Origin: JAISJU01 sp031555675
GTDB lineage: Bacteria; Bacteroidota; Bacteroidia; Bacteroidales; Paludibacteraceae
Direction of reading: 5' to 3'
NCBI GenBank assembly: GCA_031555675.1
Contig: JAVBUB010000074.1
Location: 1 to 8,708 of the forward strand
DNA: 8,708 bases
Shown here: piece after piece, positions 6,904 through 8,708 of the stretch
How the letters are laid out: every line of letters begins with the position of its first letter
Numbering within the stretch: the first letter of the stretch is position 1
Program-made: the position numbers and the translations under genes
The notes under the pieces: model-generated
What the model saw: the letters and a program-made list of their open reading frames with translations, nothing else
Databases searched by the model: none
What the model was told of the DNA's origin: nothing

Positions 6904-6944
6904 GCTTTTGAAGCAACAACTTACGTAAAATACAAATATACATT

Positions 6945-8708
6945 ATGTCAGAAAAGAAAGAAAAATTATTTGTCGAATTTCCACCCGTTTCGACCGAACA
7001 ATGGATGGAAAAAATTACAGCAGACCTGAAAGGCGCTGATTTTGACAAAAAACTTGTCTGGAAAACCAATGAAGGTTTTAATGTAATGCCTTTTTATCGC
7101 GAAGAAGATATTAAAGGATTACAAACAACCGAAGCGGTTCCGGGAGCATTTCCGTATGTGCGCGGCACAAAGGATAATAACAATTGGTATGTTCGTCAGG
7201 ACATTGTAGTAACAGATGCAGCCGAAGCCAACAAAAAGGCGCTGGACATTCTGAATAAAGGCATCACTTCAATAGGCTTTAAGCTAAAAGTAGAAGAAGT
7301 AGATGCCAATTTTATTTCTACGCTGTTAAATGGCATCCATGCCGAAGCTGTAGAATTGAATTTTAAAACCTGTGTTCGCCAGTCGGCTACATTAGGTGCT
7401 ATCCTTGCCGACTATTTTGCATCTAAAAAATACGATGCATTAAAACTGCAAGGTTCTATCAACTGCGATCCGATCAAGAAAATGCTGAAAAAAGGTAAAA
7501 ATCTTGATAAATCATTTATCGTAGAAAACCTGAAAGCAACCATCGAATCTGTTAAAACATTACCATTTTACCGTGTCGTAAATGTTAGTCCACGTGTATT
7601 GAGCAACGCAGGTGCATATATCACCCAGGAATTGGGTTATGCGTTGGCTTGGGGAAATGAATACCTGTCTTCGTTAACAGAAGCCGGTGTAGATACAGCA
7701 CTTGCCGCTAAAAAAATTAAATTTAATTTCGGTATTGGCGGTAATTATTTCATGGAAATAGCCAAATTTCGTGCCGCACGCATGTTATGGGCTAAAATTG
7801 TAGAAGCCTACAAACCCGTTTGTCCTCGCAAAGACGAATGTCCTAATGTGGCTAAAGACGGCACATGCCTTTGCGCAGCCAAAATGCGCATTCATGCTAC
7901 TACATCCAAATACAATAAAACTATTTTTGATGCTTATGTAAACATGCTTCGTACCCAAACCGAAGCCATGAGCGCTACATTGGCCGGAGTTGACTCATTA
8001 ACCGTGAAAGGTTACGACAGCACTTTCCAAAAAGCTGATGATTTCTCCGAAAGAATTGCCCGCAACCAACAATTACTGTTGAAAGAAGAATCTCATTTCG
8101 ACAAAGTAGTTGACCCAGGTGCTGGATCTTATTATATAGAAACATTAACCGCTTCTATTGCCGAACAAGCATGGAAATTGTTTCTCGAAATCGAAGAGCA
8201 AGGCGGATTCTTAGCTGCTGTAAAAGCCGGAACCGTTCAAAATGCCGTTAATGCTACACACAAATCACGCTTCGACGCTGTGGCCAAACGCAAAGAAATA
8301 CTATTAGGAACCAACCAATTCCCTAACTTTACTGAAAAAGCAGGCGATAAAGCAACATGTACCTGCGGATGCGGTTGCAACTGCGAAAATGGCAAATGCA
8401 ATTGTGGACCCGATTGTCAATGCGGATGTAACAGTGGAAGCAACTGTTGTTGCGGAAATGAGAATACAACAGAAATTCCATGTTTGGATGCAACCCGCGA
8501 AGCAACTCAATTCGAAGCATTGCGTTTTGCTACCGAACAAGCAGCTAAACAACCAAAAGTATTTATGCTTACCATGGGTAATCTGGCCATGCGTTTGGCA
8601 CGTGCACAATTCTCCAGTAATTTCTTCGGTTGTGCCGGATATCAAATCATCGATAATTTAGGATTCGATACTGCAGAAGATGGCATTGCCGCCGCACAAA
8701 AAGCAGGT
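6945..8708 (+). CDS. mutA: Methylmalonyl-CoA mutase small (beta) subunit, 3' end beyond the window
   Basis: The non-catalytic partner of the B12-dependent mutase that interconverts succinyl-CoA and (R)-methylmalonyl-CoA. 588 residues are visible from ATG 6945; the frame is open at the window edge. Family marks: an N-terminal block with VSTEQWMEKITADLKGADF and VWKTNEGFNVMPFYR; a TIM barrel with VSPRVLSNAGAYITQELGYA, FGIGGNYFMEIAKFRAARM (about 264-282), RIHATTSKYN, YVNMLRTQTEAMSATLAGVD and RNQQLLLKEESHFDKVVDPG; and, after a linker, the start of the C-terminal domain (FEALRFATEQ). Two Cys-rich segments are unusual: C293-x5-C-x8-C-x-C310, and 13 Cys in residues 472-503, with Cys513 following. The latter looks like a metallothionein inserted in the interdomain linker. 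The large subunit gene would be expected just to the right. Likely control is the promoter at 6834 and the leader hairpin; no cobalamin riboswitch fits in the leader. Confidence 0.93.
   Translation, partial: MSEKKEKLFVEFPPVSTEQWMEKITADLKGADFDKKLVWKTNEGFNVMPFYREEDIKGLQTTEAVPGAFPYVRGTKDNNNWYVRQDIVVTDAAEANKKALDILNKGITSIGFKLKVEEVDANFISTLLNGIHAEAVELNFKTCVRQSATLGAILADYFASKKYDALKLQGSINCDPIKKMLKKGKNLDKSFIVENLKATIESVKTLPFYRVVNVSPRVLSNAGAYITQELGYALAWGNEYLSSLTEAGVDTALAAKKIKFNFGIGGNYFMEIAKFRAARMLWAKIVEAYKPVCPRKDECPNVAKDGTCLCAAKMRIHATTSKYNKTIFDAYVNMLRTQTEAMSATLAGVDSLTVKGYDSTFQKADDFSERIARNQQLLLKEESHFDKVVDPGAGSYYIETLTASIAEQAWKLFLEIEEQGGFLAAVKAGTVQNAVNATHKSRFDAVAKRKEILLGTNQFPNFTEKAGDKATCTCGCGCNCENGKCNCGPDCQCGCNSGSNCCCGNENTTEIPCLDATREATQFEALRFATEQAAKQPKVFMLTMGNLAMRLARAQFSSNFFGCAGYQIIDNLGFDTAEDGIAAAQKAG
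8358..8453 (+). other. Metallothionein-like Cys-rich insert coding segment
   Basis: Residues 472-503 of the mutase small subunit contain Cys at 472, 474, 476, 478, 480, 485, 487, 491, 493, 495, 501, 502 and 503, spaced by Gly, Asn, Asp and Lys. This gives three runs of C-x-C pairs plus a CCC. It follows the conserved block LLGTNQFPNF and precedes FEALRFATEQ, so it lies between the barrel and the C-terminal domain. The frame is intact on both sides and both TGT and TGC are used. Metal binding is inferred from composition only. Confidence 0.85.

Noticed and set aside
6787..6944. Cobalamin riboswitch upstream of the B12-dependent mutase gene.
   Set aside because: The spacer is too short and lacks a recognisable B12-box; only a simple hairpin is present.
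8304..8661. Cys-rich open frames on both strands over 8304-8661.
   Set aside because: These are shadows of the Cys-codon-rich insert in the mutase small subunit, whose frame is continuous with conserved sequence on both sides.

Overview
The window reads as chromosomal DNA of an anaerobic, fermentative member of the Bacteroidota, most likely the order Bacteroidales. The evidence is the set of encoded proteins (a single-chain pyruvate:ferredoxin oxidoreductase, a propionate-pathway carboxyltransferase with its biotin carrier, and a methylmalonyl-CoA mutase small subunit). Matches to the Bacteroidota -7 promoter element TAnnTTTG, weak or absent Shine-Dalgarno sequences, AT-rich spacers and lipoprotein-type signal peptides agree with this. 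Family and genus cannot be fixed by reading alone.

Layout, left to right. (1) 1-1688, + strand: the C-terminal half of pyruvate:ferredoxin oxidoreductase (PFOR), entering from outside the window. It is interrupted by an in-frame TGA at 795-797. A perfect 20-bp palindrome and a perfect 19-bp-stem terminator follow. (2) 1979-4116, + strand: two tandem, gap-free-alignable lipoproteins of the tyrosine-phosphatase (Y_phosphatase3-like) family, 23 bp apart. The second has an intact CX5R catalytic loop; the first has Ala in place of the catalytic Cys and looks like a pseudophosphatase. A bidirectional-looking terminator separates them from the convergent operon that follows. (3) 6255-4280, - strand: an acyl-CoA carboxyltransferase (MmdA/PccB type) followed by a small biotin carrier protein. 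(4) 6460-6786, + strand: a Gdx/SugE-type small multidrug resistance transporter, divergent from the carboxylase operon. (5) 6945 to the window end, + strand: the methylmalonyl-CoA mutase small subunit, running off the right edge.

The metabolic genes fit one fermentation scheme. PFOR makes acetyl-CoA and reduced ferredoxin from pyruvate. Methylmalonyl-CoA mutase and the biotin-dependent carboxyltransferase belong to the succinate-propionate branch, interconverting succinyl-CoA, methylmalonyl-CoA and propionyl-CoA. The phosphatase pair and the Gdx transporter have no evident link to this pathway.

The most unusual items are a metallothionein-like stretch of 13 cysteines in 32 residues inside the mutase small subunit, with a smaller Cys cluster earlier in the same protein; the active/inactive lipoprotein phosphatase pair; and the TGA inside PFOR. 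No CRISPR array, insertion sequence, tRNA or rRNA was seen. No gene-free stretch exceeds 300 bases; the longest, 1689-1978, holds the palindrome, the terminator and about 200 bases of AT-rich DNA in which no convincing promoter was found.
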